This document shows positions 43,405-53,784 of a stretch of DNA of 64,000 nucleotides, piece after piece (positions within the stretch are counted from its first letter, which is position 1; the number at the start of each line of letters is the position of its first letter). Under the pieces are notes generated by a model that saw only the letters and a program-made list of their open reading frames with translations, did not search any database and was not told the origin of the DNA. The stretch is from the NCBI GenBank assembly GCA_004151065.3, contig NWUY0305023538.1:30085-94084 (forward strand), written 5' to 3'. Origin of the DNA: Larix sibirica. Taxonomy: Eukaryota > Streptophyta > Pinopsida > Pinales > Pinaceae. Position numbers and translations under genes: made by a program.

Positions 43405-44165
43405 AAGGCAGAGGTTGATCCAGTGAATATAAAAGGCAGTAGCATTGATCGTGTGTAACAGAATTATCTTATTAAGTTGTTAAGGGTGGTAGGGTGGTGC
43501 AAGGCAAGGGAGTTGTAGCTTTCTTTAGGTCGGAGCCTGTAAACCAGGAGGTTGGTGCCTCCTTTCAGTTGGAGCTGATAAACTAGGGGGTTGATGCCTC
43601 CTCCTTTGTTGGTGTTGGCAGATCACCGTAATTGTGCCTGCCCCTTTCTTTCCAGGTAGGCCATCGATTGATGAATCCAGCAGCCTTTCGTCCACCTGCC
43701 CATGTATAGTTGGCAGTAACTACCATCCAGCTCCCCCGCCAGCCAGCTAAAAGCTACCCAGCCTCCCCCACGCGACACATCCAAATCTAGCAAGCAAGCG
43801 ATAAAAAGTCCCTTCCTTGGTTCCTTTCCAAGCCAACCTATATAAATTAATCGTGGCTGTTTGGGCGCCTCGTCCAACTAATCCTAAATATTTATTGTAC
43901 TCTGCTCTGCTCATAGTGAATCAACGTAAGTAAAAAGCATGCTTTATATTGGCAGGTTAACATATAAAGGCTTCCATTGTCCCGGGAGGTTCCCTACTGC
44001 GCGTACTTCCTTTCCTTTCCAGGGCGGCTTACTGGGACTGTGGTTACTGGGTGGGCTTGTCAACGTGTTTCCTGGCTGTGCCCCTAGATGTTCTGTCTCG
44101 ACCAGTTGATTCACTCATTATTATTCCTCCTTCCTAAGAGTTGGAGGGCTAAGTTTATTCCGTAT
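43405..44165. other. spacer, no gene recognised
   Basis: No gene is recognised. GTCGGAGCCTGTAAACCAGG (43530) and GTTGGAGCTGATAAACTAGG (43567) with the following GGTTGGTGCCTCC / GGTTGATGCCTCC are a diverged tandem duplication of about 37 bases. Confidence 0.45.
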
Positions 44166-44182
44166 AGGGTTAAGGTAGCTTT

Positions 44183-44256
44183 GGTTCAAGGTATGGAGCT
44201 GTGAAAGGTATGGAGCTTTGTTTAAAGGTATGGTTCAAGGTATGGAGCTATAGGGG
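44183..44256 (+). repeat. CAAGGTATGGAGCT tandem repeat
   Basis: AAGGTATGGAGCT occurs three times within 75 bases, with a shortened AAGGTATGG between copies. Confidence 0.75.
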
Positions 44257-44449
44257 TAAGCGGATGGCTTGGAAGCTAGTTGTAGGGCAGTTAAGGCTAT
44301 GTAGCCAGGGTATTAGCTAGATATAAGAAAGTTTCAAATATCGAATCCGCAAGAGGGGGCTTGCTTTTTTGGTCCCAACGATGAAAATCTTATGGTTTTA
44401 ACTTTTAGTAGAAACATTGGAATGTACGTATGTCTAAAGGGTCGATTTA

Positions 44450-45360
44450 AGGGAGGTGTACTTCTTTATAATGTTCCTGGCATTTGCTTGTCACAATAAC
44501 TTCAAAATTGACCAAAAAGGATGTAAAAGAAACATTCCTAAATGGAAACTTGGAAGAGGAAGACCTTTCATGAACCTCTGATAGTGCCCTATGTGGCCCA
44601 ATGTCGCACACAAATGACGAACTTGAGTTGCCGCTTCTAAATTGACTATCACAGCGATCTTTGCAGGATATACTAGCAGTCCATGTTTGCATACTACATG
44701 TCCAAGCAACACTCCAAATGGAAAAAATAGACATTTTACAGAAAAAAGGAGATTTGGAGCTATTAACATCTATCCAACATAAATCTCAACTTATATATAT
44801 TATATTTAAGCAAATAGAATACCGTCCAGTCATCTAAGTATACTTCCATAAACTTGTGGATTAATTCGGCTGTCACTACTGCTCTAGAAACGACTGCTAG
44901 TGCATTTTTTAACCCCCCCCAAGGGCATAACAGTATATTGGTAGGATCCCCACTCAGTATAAAAAGTAGTTTATGTATGTCCTCTTTTGCAATCCTAATT
45001 GGGTTATACTCTAAAAATCCATCTGTGAAGGAATATGCCTCTTTTCCACCCACATTATCTAACACTTCATCTGTGAAAGGTGGTGGGAAATGGGTCAGTG
45101 ACACAGGCATCATTCATCTTTTTGAAATATGCACATAGTCTTATACCACCAGTCTTCTTGTCCTGTATTACTATAGGACTTATCCACTATGATTCCTTCA
45201 CTGGTTCTATCAGCCCTCCCTCAAGCATCTTGTCAATTTCCTCTCTTATTTTCTGTTTGTACTTGGGGTTTAGTCTATAAGGCCTTTGCGTAGTTGGCCT
45301 TGCCTCTTTTTTAAGGGTATATTCATTTCCCCCCAAGTATCCTATGATACCCTTCATTTC
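44450..45360 (-). pseudogene. gypsy reverse transcriptase pseudogene (relic A)
   Basis: On the minus strand, 45340-45090 encodes EARPTTQRPYRLNPKYKQKI, then EGGLIEPVKES, a TAG, WISPIVIQDKKTGGIRLC and DPFPPPFTDEVLDNVGGKEA. The fingers and palm region follow: FTDGFLEYNPIRIAKEDIHK, where the family has DGFSGYNQ, and the catalytic box EVYLDDWTVF at about 44855-44812, a YxDD. Beyond a frame change, LLGHVVCKHGLLVYPAKI and LRATLGH-like sequence reach 44500. The YxDD is intact but the frame is broken by a stop and at least one shift. RT would copy element RNA into DNA in virus-like particles. Confidence 0.92.
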
Positions 45361-46349
45361 AGAAAAAGAATTGGGAAATAACTCTTCATATTCCTTCAGT
45401 AAATTTGGTACTTTATTTACTGTATCATCATCCCAATAATTCCCAATATGTTAAATCTTGGGCTTTTCCTCTGTCCCAATATTCACTTTTCTTGTCTTGA
45501 TGGGCTTTATATAATCTGGTGCACTAGCATCTAGGCCCTTTCCTTTCATCATTCTTTCTCCCTCATATTCCTGGATGTTTCATTTCCTAAGTTAATCCTC
45601 TGCATTCGGTTCTTCATCCACCTTATAACACTCTACCATGTCCCTGGTACGTTGTATAGCGTAGCTATATTTGCAAAGGTGTATGTTGTTGCTAACATGT
45701 CACAGATCCTGTGCAACTCGAATTCCACCTTTGGATCCTCTTATTAAAATGTGAATGTTTCCAAGAATTCTTGAATCATGTATCGCCAAACTATTGTGGC
45801 TCTTCTTAATTCTTAGTGAATGTACCAATTCCTTGGTACCAAATCCAAAGTATGTATAAATCTGTGTACCCACTCTCTTTCAGGTACATTCTTTTCCAAC
45901 CAACCTGTTATACATACATCCATATGAAGTGATGGAGCCTCCATTCCTGTATACTTAACTTTTACTTATCTTGGGTCTTCACCAAACCTTAGGTCTAGAT
46001 CCTCTTGATTTCCCATGAGGTCAATGTATGTTTGTGTGTCTCACCACCTCGCAGGTGTCCCTCTGAGTGCTATGTAAAGCACCTGAACTCTTACTTAATC
46101 TTTTGGGGACCTTATATTTCATATCCTATTAAAATACTTCTACATATCCTAGTCCATAAAAAGTAGGAGGGTCCCATACCTAAGTTCCTATCCATCTTAC
46201 ATCTCTTGTCAACTGCGCGCACCTGCGGGTTGACACTTCGTGCAGACGATGCTGCCAATTTTCCAAGGCTTCTTCATCTGAGTCTGATGCACAATAATTG
46301 ATGCTTCGCTAGCTCAGTGCTCGATCAACTATAGGATTCAAATACTCCT

Positions 46350-46830
46350 CTCACCTTGTAGTAATATTATATATATTATCAAGGTCATCCATGTCGAAAT
46401 TCTCTCTCACAGGCTTGACATACCTTTCCCCATCTTTTGGATCCAATGGTGCCACTACCTTCATACCATCTGACTCAAAAAGAATTTTCCTTTTATTCAG
46501 GTTGATAATAGTTAGATTATCAAAGGCCCAATCAATTCCCATTAATGCTGGATAGGGATCTGTCCCATTAACTATCTCTATCACCTCGAAGTCAGCTTTA
46601 CTTCTGACTCTATCAATATTAATATAAACATCTGATATTCTACCAATAGGGAAAATCTTATCCTGATTAGCCAATATGAGTTGTATGGTTTACATCTCCA
46701 TTCGTGGTTTCCCCATATGTTCCCAGGTCTTCATTGGCAGGATGTTGACATCATATCCAAGGTCCAGAATCACATTGCCCATCTCATTATCTGCTATCTC
46801 TGCATTGAAGCAGAATTATCTGTTTGTACA
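46350..46830 (-). pseudogene. gypsy aspartic protease pseudogene
   Basis: The minus frame reads VILDLGYDVNILPMKTWE at about 46770-46720. The active-site motif, normally Asp-(Leu/Ser)-Gly-(Ser/Ala), is DLGYD at 46764-46750, so the residue after Gly is Tyr. A stop follows before the LANQDK segment. The frame then stays open from 46674 to 46351 with IFPIGRISDV, ADFEVIEIVNGTDPYPALMG, IDWAFDN and VVAPLDP, conserved in this plant lineage just downstream of protease. The DLGYD change together with stops indicates loss of function. Confidence 0.88.
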
Positions 46831-46854
46831 CTTCTTCTTTACGACCTGTTTTAC

Positions 46855-47199
46855 CTATAGTATATCCTCCTGCGTGCAGGGTGGGTTCTGCTTCTCCGCG
46901 CACCCTGGAGTCTGCTCCTGCGTGCACCTGTCCAAGACCCAATGTAGTTTCTGCATAGCCTTATCATCTTGCATCATTTTTAAGAAACTTTTCATGAATG
47001 AATAAATAAGACTTTCATCCTCCCCTATAGTTGTACCCTTAGGCTGATCTTTCAATGGCATTGGCTCTTCTGGCCATGTAGGGACATTCATAATATCTTC
47101 TCCTATTCTGAAGTGCTTCCTCCCATCAGTGTACGTATCTTTCTGCTTTACTGGGTCAAATTTTGGAGTTGGGTTTACTGGATTCCTAATCCACTTCAT
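46855..47199 (-). pseudogene. gag-protease linker of relic A
   Basis: A 114-codon open stretch between the knuckle and the protease, beginning Met-Lys-Trp-Ile-Arg and rich in Pro, Lys and Asp. It has no motif of its own but lies in the right place and orientation for the linker of relic A; the comparable linker in relic B is near 57400-57700. Confidence 0.55.
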
Positions 47200-47429
47200 T
47201 GGATTTGCTTATGGTGCGGTTCCAGATGTAGATGCATCCATGCTTGTACGTACACCTCCTCTTGTTACTAAACACACTTTAGGTTGTGCATCTGCTCGTT
47301 GCTCGGCAGTTACATTTTAACATTTCCACTAGCATTTCCTATTTTATTTTCCTGCCATTTAAACAATAATGTTGGGCAATCCTCCGTCACATGGTATAAT
47401 GCTCTACAATATGTGCAAGTCGTTCTTGG

Positions 47430-48488
47430 ATTTGCGCAATCTCTGCTGTAATGACCTGTCTATCCACAGTTGTAACAAATTATTGGGCCTATGGGTCCTC
47501 CTCTCCCAAAGTTACCTCTTTCTCTACCTGGTGGCCCTCTACCTCTTGGTGGGTTATATGGCCTCTGCTAATCCTGTTTATTCCCCTGACCTTCATCTGC
47601 CTCCTGCACTATGTATGCATCCGCCGATCTTTCCCTCATCAAGTCCAGTGCCCAATAGTTATTAACGTCATGGCCCACTGAATTGCAGAACTCCTAAAAT
47701 GACATCTGTGTGGTCTTTTTGCAGCATTGGAAAGCTCTATGGATTCTGCCCCCACACCTAGCATATCTCACACCATTCAGCATGGTGCTGTGGTAATGGA
47801 TTTGGTGCTCCTGCCCCACCATAGGCTCTCAAAGTAGGGCACTCCTCTCTATGGTGCCCTTCTACTATGCATTGTGTATCCATACTTATGGTCTTTTGTC
47901 CTTTCCTTTAGCCAGATCCTGCAGCTGAATAGTTAGTACTTCTAATTGGGACTGGAGGTGAGCCATTCATGTGCTACTATCAACTGCTGGTGTAGTAGCA
48001 TCCAACTTCATGGCAATTTCCAATGCCTCCGACTGCGCTGTGAATTTTTGTTGCGTCGGTGGTATTCTGATGTGTGGCAGCAACCCTGCAATGAACCACT
48101 TCCTATGTTGTGCGTCAGGTATCTGAAAAGTAAACATGTTCATCAACACCTTAAACCTTTGATCAAACTCCCATATTGATTCATTCTGACTTTGTTTTAT
48201 CTCCTTAATCTCTGTAATGCACTGTGATTTAGATTTAGGTGGAACTCTTTTAACAGTGCTTGTTGAATTGAAATAAGCATCCTTGCTCCCCCTGCAGGTG
48301 CAGTGGATTTCAATTTCATGTACCATGCCACTGAATGTGGTTTCCAATAATGCAATTTTGACCCTATCATCTTCTGTTTGCTTCACTGACCAAATTGCTT
48401 CACACATGAACCAATGTTGTTCTGGATCCTATGTTCCATTCCTATGGATTACAGGCATCCTCATGGTGGACTCATCTCTTCTAGCCAT
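47430..48488 (-). pseudogene. gypsy gag pseudogene with CCHC knuckle
   Basis: The minus frame starts Met-Ala-Arg-Arg-Asp-Glu at 48488 and continues through an in-frame TAG near 48436 into a 146-codon open stretch (48407-47967). That stretch has the retrotransposon gag pattern: DPEQHWF-type start, CEAIWSVKQTEDDRVKIALL, then SQCITEIKEIKQ, WEFDQRFKVLMN, FIAGLLPHIR and ALEIAMKLDA. Further on, 47477-47436 encodes a nucleic-acid-binding knuckle C-Y-N-C-G-stop-T-G-H-Y-S-R-D-C, a CX2CX4HX4C pattern in which the sixth residue is a TAG. Gag packages element RNA; here it is broken. Confidence 0.9.
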
Positions 48489-48489
48489 T

Positions 48490-51190
48490 TTTTATCTATA
48501 TCCCTTTCTTCATTTCTTCTAGTTTCTTTCTCAGACAGTTTCTTTTCTCTTTCAGCTTTTCTTGCACCGTTGCTCTTCTCTACGAAACTTTATGCTTTTT
48601 CTTTTCCCTTCCATGCAATGTAACCCTATCATGTGGTACTTGCTTTTAATCTTTCTCCTACACTCTCATAGGCGATCTTATCCGAATTATGAAATTGATG
48701 ATGTTGTAACACAACATCTGCATTAAACTGTTGATTTCTTTTATGAAATTCAAACGTGTGCGGGGGTAATGGGTTCGACCCAAGGGATAGTCCATTCTCG
48801 AACCTTAGGACTCCAGGTTTATTCTCTCCTTAGCCAAGTTCCACCTTCTTCCTCTCCTCCTTCATGACTATTAATGCTAGAGATAATAATTTCTATATTT
48901 ACTAAAACTCCGATGATAATAGTTTTTATGCTGATGAACCTAGACAAACTAAGGTGATAGGGATGTTTTTTTTGGGACTAATGAATCTAGCTAAGCAGCC
49001 ATAGATTTAGTATTGAAATTAAACACAGCAATGGATGTTCAGTTAAAGACGTGCCCAAGCCAGCAGGTTTTAAGAAAAAAGAGGTGGTTGGCTCATTGTA
49101 AAGAGGTGGTAAATTTGGTACAGAAAGGTGGTGTGTAAAGCTGATATAGAGTATGAACCTGGCCTTCCAATAAGTGTAAATGAAATCTAGAAGAAACTAG
49201 CCTTAAGAAATAAGCATATTATATTAGTCCAGTTAGTCCCGCCTAGTGATCACACGCCACCTTTTCTCTATCCTATTTCCACTTGCCGCTCTGACGACTA
49301 CTCTAACTATTGCAATGAGTATGATCCCTATGTTTTAACGTATTATATTGGCATGGAGAAGTTTACCTGGCACCATAGAAAAACTATAGTTCTAATTAGT
49401 TAGTGCTACTTACTCTCCACTTGGCTACCAAACTTGGTTACAGCGAACAACCCAATGCTATTTTGTTTCGTCTAAACTTGCATATATAAGTTTTTATAAC
49501 TTTTTGGATTTAACACAACAGAAAAATTGCATATCTACGTTTTAACATACTCTACTCACATGGATATGTTCTATACCCGCGTGAGAACAACGTTGAACTT
49601 ATGACAGGTCACTTTTTTCCAGGAGATCCGCGCAGCAGAAGATCCTTAATTTTATACTTTCAACACGATTCTCTTTAACGAAAGCGACAAACCAATTATT
49701 CTCCCAAGGATTCAGACTTATTAAACAACGATTCGGCACATTTATTGAATTATTTGGCACATCTATCGGAACACGGCTCCGTGAGCACTAATGATTCGTT
49801 ACGATCCGCAAGCACCCAAGTTCCAATCGATTTGTTTCTCCCGATTCACGTTTCTACAGAAAAGCTTTTTGTTGCAAGCAAGCTTATTCATAGATTATTT
49901 ACGTATAAAAAACTGTGACGGCTCTACTATAGAGTGTAATGTGCTTCCGCCCTTATTGGAATAGTCCTACTGTGGAAAAGGCATGGGTAGGACCTAGAGG
50001 GATTACTTTGTTTCGTCCCATAATTATTATAAAAAAGCTCTTCCCGTCCGACATATATCTTCGGGATTTACAAATTTGGGTGTAGGTATCAGAATCGACG
50101 AATTAACACATACCCTGGTTGTAGAACGACAACTGGAGGGCTTTAACATTGTTGAAAAAAATAGGGGCGGGTGGGATGATAAAGTTCCCTCGCAGTCGAT
50201 ATCAGTTCCAGTTAGAAAGAATCTCAATTTAGTTGCGTGTACATAACATTACAAGTATTTATTGAATAGTTGCCGGCTGCAACACGTTTCCAAAAAGGTA
50301 CCTATTTGTTCGTTCACTTCGATGTGGTTCGGGTCGACCCAATCCCGATGTTGCCCTAGAAAGTTAAGGGGGAAAAATATAGTTTTTAGAGAAGCCGTCC
50401 CATTATTCTATGGAAGAGGTGGGAAGATGCGTGCACGTACCGGAATGAGTAACACCTTTAAATCAGGCCGCCTCAAAAGGTGACTTGGCTTGGGGGGGTG
50501 GGTTCACTTGAAACCGGACAATGCCACCTTTTTTTCAATATGATCCTATATACGCAGTCCAACAGCTTTTACTAATAAGACTCTTTGCCGAGAGGTCCTT
50601 TCTAAATAAACGAGGTAGACAGGTCCTCTGACTCTACCTCGAACTCGATCACCAACATTAATTTCTTAGGCTTCTGCATATATACTCGTGTTTATTATTC
50701 ATGCATGCGATACGGCCCTTCGGTATTAAACCACGTAACATATTGTAAAAGCGGTAGTTAAACCAGGTGTTTTGGGCAGTTACGGGTGCTTGCTTTGATA
50801 GCGTGGACTGATGCAATCGAGCTTTTGCTGCCCCCCTATTAATGCAAATAAATCAATTCATTCAAGGCCATGTATCATTCATAAGGTTCCTGCAGAGTAA
50901 GATCTGGGAAAGATGGTATTATATGGTGGTCGCACTTGTTCAATCAAGCTTGCTTGGCTGGAATGAATGAATCTTCGCATCTTTCTAATTCCGGACAATG
51001 TTTCAATAAATCTTTCGCAATAACATATATTCCTGCCCTTCATTCGGGCATAGCTTCTTTATCTACCAAATAACCATCGGGATTGGTGGCAGGCGGGGAA
51101 ATGCAATGAGAGGTTTTAGAGGTCATTCTTTTTTCTTTTTAATTAATGAATTAGAACTTACAGAGATTAATGCAGGCTTCCGGGTTAGTT
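48490..51190. other. spacer between gypsy relics, no gene recognised
   Basis: No recognised gene. Immediately upstream of gag (minus strand), 48833-48636 is an open frame of about 65 codons without Met, reading FENGLSLGSNPLPPHTFEFH and onward; I cannot assign it. A perfect inverted repeat GATGTTGT-AAC-ACAACATC lies at 48700-48718. An unassigned plus-strand frame at about 49000-49140 reads AMDVQLKTCPSQQVLRKKRW. The AT-rich style at 48.8-49.6 kb differs from the repeat mosaic. Bases 49990-50225 hold a plus-strand open frame without a start codon. No LTR boundaries or primer-binding site were recognised. Confidence 0.4.
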
Positions 51191-51194
51191 GTTT

Positions 51195-51834
51195 ACCAGT
51201 TATTCGAAAGCTTTCGGATTCGGTCAACCCATAAAGCAAACTTAATCTTGCTATCCCAACTTCTATTTTTTTTCCCCGCAGTCCTTTTAAGGATGGTCAT
51301 AAGGTTCTTATTGCTAGACTCAGCTAAACCATTTCCTTGAGGGTAATAGTTTGAAGAATGGGACAGGACAATGCCGTATTCGAAAAAAAGGCAGAAATTT
51401 TGGCCGAGCTAAAGGCCTTGGCATTGTCGGTGGTTATTTTGGCGGGAACACCAAAAATAGTTATGATCTTATCCACTAGGAAATAAATCACCACATCATC
51501 AGTAGCTCTTTTGGTGGGGATAGCTTCAACCCACCGGGTGAAATAATCCGTGGCTTTTCAAATCCACTTATGCCCATTACTGGAGTTATCTTTGAATTAA
51601 CCTATGAAATCCAACCCCCATTGCTTTAAAGGAGCTTCAATCAGGATAGGCTGCAAAGGGAGGGCAGCAAGCTTTTGCTTACCTGTGAATAACTGACAAA
51701 GTTTACAGTTCCTCACAAACTTGTGGACATCCGCATAGATCGAGGGCCAAAAGTATCCAACCCTTAGGATTTTATGAGTTTTGGTCTTAGCGGCAAAGTG
51801 TCCACCACACAATCCTTCATGCAAATAAGTCATT
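51195..51834 (-). pseudogene. gypsy integrase: H2C2 zinc finger and DDE core (relic C)
   Basis: Minus frame 51833-51597 starts Met-Thr-Tyr-Leu-His-Glu-Gly and carries the HHCC finger: His5, His12 and the C-K-L-C pair, then LKQWGLDFIG. After a TAG, the core follows: a second TAG, ATDYFTRWVEAIPTKRATDD (first Asp), IFGVPAKITTDNAKAF (second Asp) and YPQGNGLAESSNK (Glu) near 51320. It fades out after WDSKIKFALWVDRI near 51215. The DDE residues are all present, but the chromodomain or C-terminal part is lost. Integrase would insert element DNA. Confidence 0.93.
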
Positions 51835-52555
51835 AACTACTTGGCTTCAATGTAATCAACACAGCGCAGGACCAATCCGTCAGGGTTCTTCCACCCTAAT
51901 AAAATATTTAGATGCTTTCAACCTCAGAGCTCTCCGCCTATAGTAAACTAAGTGGTTCGGGCAAGATAGATTCTTCAAGTAATAGAGAATATAAGAGTAC
52001 CACTCGTGTTGTTCTAGAGTCTCTAGCACGGCAGAGATCATTTGCGGGGAGGCCTCTCCTAGCCCCAGGACTTTCTAATTTACCCCAGTAAGCATCTGGG
52101 CTAACCTTTGACCCTTAATCAACTTGGTTGGTCTTATTTAAATGTAATACTCTTTAATTTGTGTAATACTCTTTAATTTGAGTAATCCACTTTCCTCTAA
52201 AACCTAAGCAATCTTGGTGGGTTAGGATATTCTTCACCGCAGTGTGAGGGACATAAGCAACTATCCTGGAATAGCCTACGTAGCTTCTAAAGTGCTTAAA
52301 GGACTGGACCAAGGCATAGGCCTGCTTCTCCATAATGGCATACTTAAACTAAGCATCTCTGAGGGGTTTACTCAAGAAAGCTATGGGGTGTTCCTGATTA
52401 TAATCATCTCTCTGGAGGAGGACACTAGCAATCGTATCCTCGGAAGCGAAGGAAAATATTGGGAAATCCTTATAAAAGTAAGGGCTCACAAGAACAGGAG
52501 CGGCAGCGATGGATTTATTAATACTTTAAAAAGCGGATTTCCCTTCTACATCCCA
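51835..52555 (-). pseudogene. gypsy RNase H region (relic C)
   Basis: In the minus direction the sequence reads PVLVSPYFYKDFPIFSFASE at about 52498-52440, the start of gypsy RNase H (V-SPDF-K-F-I-S-AS). It continues HPIAFLSKPLRDA, MEKQAYALVQSFKHFRSYV and VPHTAVKNILTHQDCLGFRG, which place the domain clearly. A 19-bp tandem duplication (52143-52180) adds a shift. Stops occur in the following linker (51840-52080). RNase H would remove the RNA strand of the RNA-DNA hybrid. Confidence 0.85.
52143..52180. repeat. 19-bp tandem duplication within relic C
   Basis: TGTAATACTCTTTAATTTG is present twice in direct succession; 19 is not a multiple of three, so it shifts the pol frame. Confidence 0.9.
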
Positions 52556-53290
52556 CTAAAAATCTTGGTCTTTCTTCAAAAATTTTTTGATAGGTTTAAC
52601 AATCTCAGCAAAGTTTGGGATAAACCGTCTAATGAAGTTAATCTTACCGAAGAAAGACTGTAAGGCCTTCTTGTTTGCAGGCAATGGGATTTGCTTAATG
52701 GCTTCTATCCTCTCGGGATCTACTCTGATCCCATCCTTGGACACAATGTGCCCTAGGAGTTTGCCCTCATCCACTCCAAGGATTTCTTTATTTGGGTTCA
52801 AGGACCTACATCGATCGAAAACCTTTTGAAGGTCACGGATATGGTCACTCCTTTTCTTCGACACCACAGTTATATCATCTTGGTAGATTTCTAGGATTTT
52901 GCCGATTAAGTCTTTGAAGGCATAGTCCATGGCTCGCTTAAAAGTAGAACCGGCGTTCATTAACCCAAATGGCATGCTAAGGTATTCGAAAGTTCCCCAA
53001 GGAGTCGTGAATGAGGTCTTTGGTCTGTCTTATTATTTGACCAAGACTTGGTTATACCCGGAGAATCCATCAAGCATTGACATCATGCCAGCCCCAGTTA
53101 CTCTTTGCAAAAGGTTTTCCATGTTCGAGAGTGGGGAGTTCTCTTTTAGAGACAATTGGTTGAGGTTACGAAAATCGACACAAAGTCTTATTTCACCATT
53201 TTTCTTCCTGACTACAACCAAATTGGCTACCCATTCATTCATTTATTGTGTAGGAGGCTTATAAAGGTACAATGGTTTGTTGAAGTTGAA
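52556..53290 (-). pseudogene. gypsy reverse transcriptase (relic C)
   Basis: One minus frame runs from about 53290 to 52556. Motifs in order: NEWVANLVVVRKKNGEIRLC, VDFRNLNQ, MLDGFSGYNQ (first catalytic Asp), then two adjacent stops at about 53033-53028, TSFTTPWGTFEYLSMPFGLM, and the catalytic YQDD at 52885-52874. It ends with LLGHIVSKDGIRVDPERIEA and FFGKINFIRRFIPNFAE, the RT thumb and connection. Apart from the double stop and a TAA before the first Met, the domain is complete. Confidence 0.95.
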
Positions 53291-53784
53291 GTGCCTACCC
53301 CCTGCTTATTTTAAGGCAGTAGTTCCTAAGGCCGGCCGTTCTGTTCTGACGATCCCACGGTTCGGTTGTTCCTGTGCCAGCCCACTTACTTCAATTCATT
53401 GTGTAGGCAGATTACAGTTAATAGCAATGTTCAAAGTGCCAGCCCAAGCAAGCCCTCCCTCCTGGTTAAGAGAACAGGGAGGATCAAATGACTCAGATCG
53501 AGCCGCTTATTTTTTTATATATGCTAAGCATCGCCAATTTACCATCATAGACAATATTGTTTCTATAGGAGCTCCGCTATTATTACTATTTTGGATAAAG
53601 CCTAATTCGAAGTAAATTAGCAAAGCAGGGTTGAGGTATAGAAAATCGAACAAGAATAATGCATGTTCCGTTATCCGAGCGAGAACTGGACAGTTAAAGT
53701 CTTGTTGTTCAGAGAAGGACGTGTCAATTCGTACTGGAACAAATATAATATAAGTAGTAGGGGCAGGAAAGTAATTACCGATGA
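53291..53784. other. spacer between relics C and E
   Basis: No gene is recognised. Opposite short ORFs exist (plus 53277-53615), with no motif. Confidence 0.4.

Larger units (their letters stand above)
44450..48488 (-). mobile_element. Ty3/gypsy retrotransposon relic A (gag-protease-RT)
   Basis: A roughly 4-kb minus-strand element in the normal Ty3/gypsy order: gag start (48488), CCHC knuckle, aspartic protease and reverse transcriptase (to about 44450). RNase H, integrase and both LTRs are not found; the 3' part is lost. Stops and frameshifts occur in every domain, so it is inactive. Its protease region resembles relic B at 56.8-57.8 kb, showing two diverged members of one lineage in this window. 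Confidence 0.93.
51195..53290 (-). mobile_element. Ty3/gypsy retrotransposon relic C (RT-RNase H-integrase)
   Basis: About 2.1 kb of minus-strand pol in the gypsy order: RT, RNase H, integrase zinc finger, integrase core. gag and protease and both LTRs are missing. The RT wording (LDGFSGYNQ, FGLMNAG, IYQDD) differs clearly from relic A, so this is another gypsy lineage. Frames are kept over long stretches with isolated stops, implying a fairly recent insertion compared with relic E. Confidence 0.95.

Noticed and set aside
44854-45138. Plus-strand ORFs over relics A and C (also 45080-45280, 46676-47005, 52244-52663, 52929-53264)
   Set aside because: They are antisense shadows of the gypsy gag-pol frames.
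48700-48718. Perfect inverted repeat GATGTTGT-AAC-ACAACATC as an LTR end of relic A
   Set aside because: No matching second LTR, primer-binding site or target duplication could be found, so a boundary claim is unsupported.
48771-48800. GGGTTCGACCC, like a tRNA T-arm
   Set aside because: No acceptor, D-arm or anticodon stem fits around it on either strand. Other GTTCGA strings (33650, 53940) fail likewise.
50342-50450. Possible group II intron domain V (AGAAGCCGT ... GTGCACGTACCGG)
   Set aside because: The conserved helix pairing and the AGC triad context cannot be drawn convincingly, and no flanking exon is recognised.
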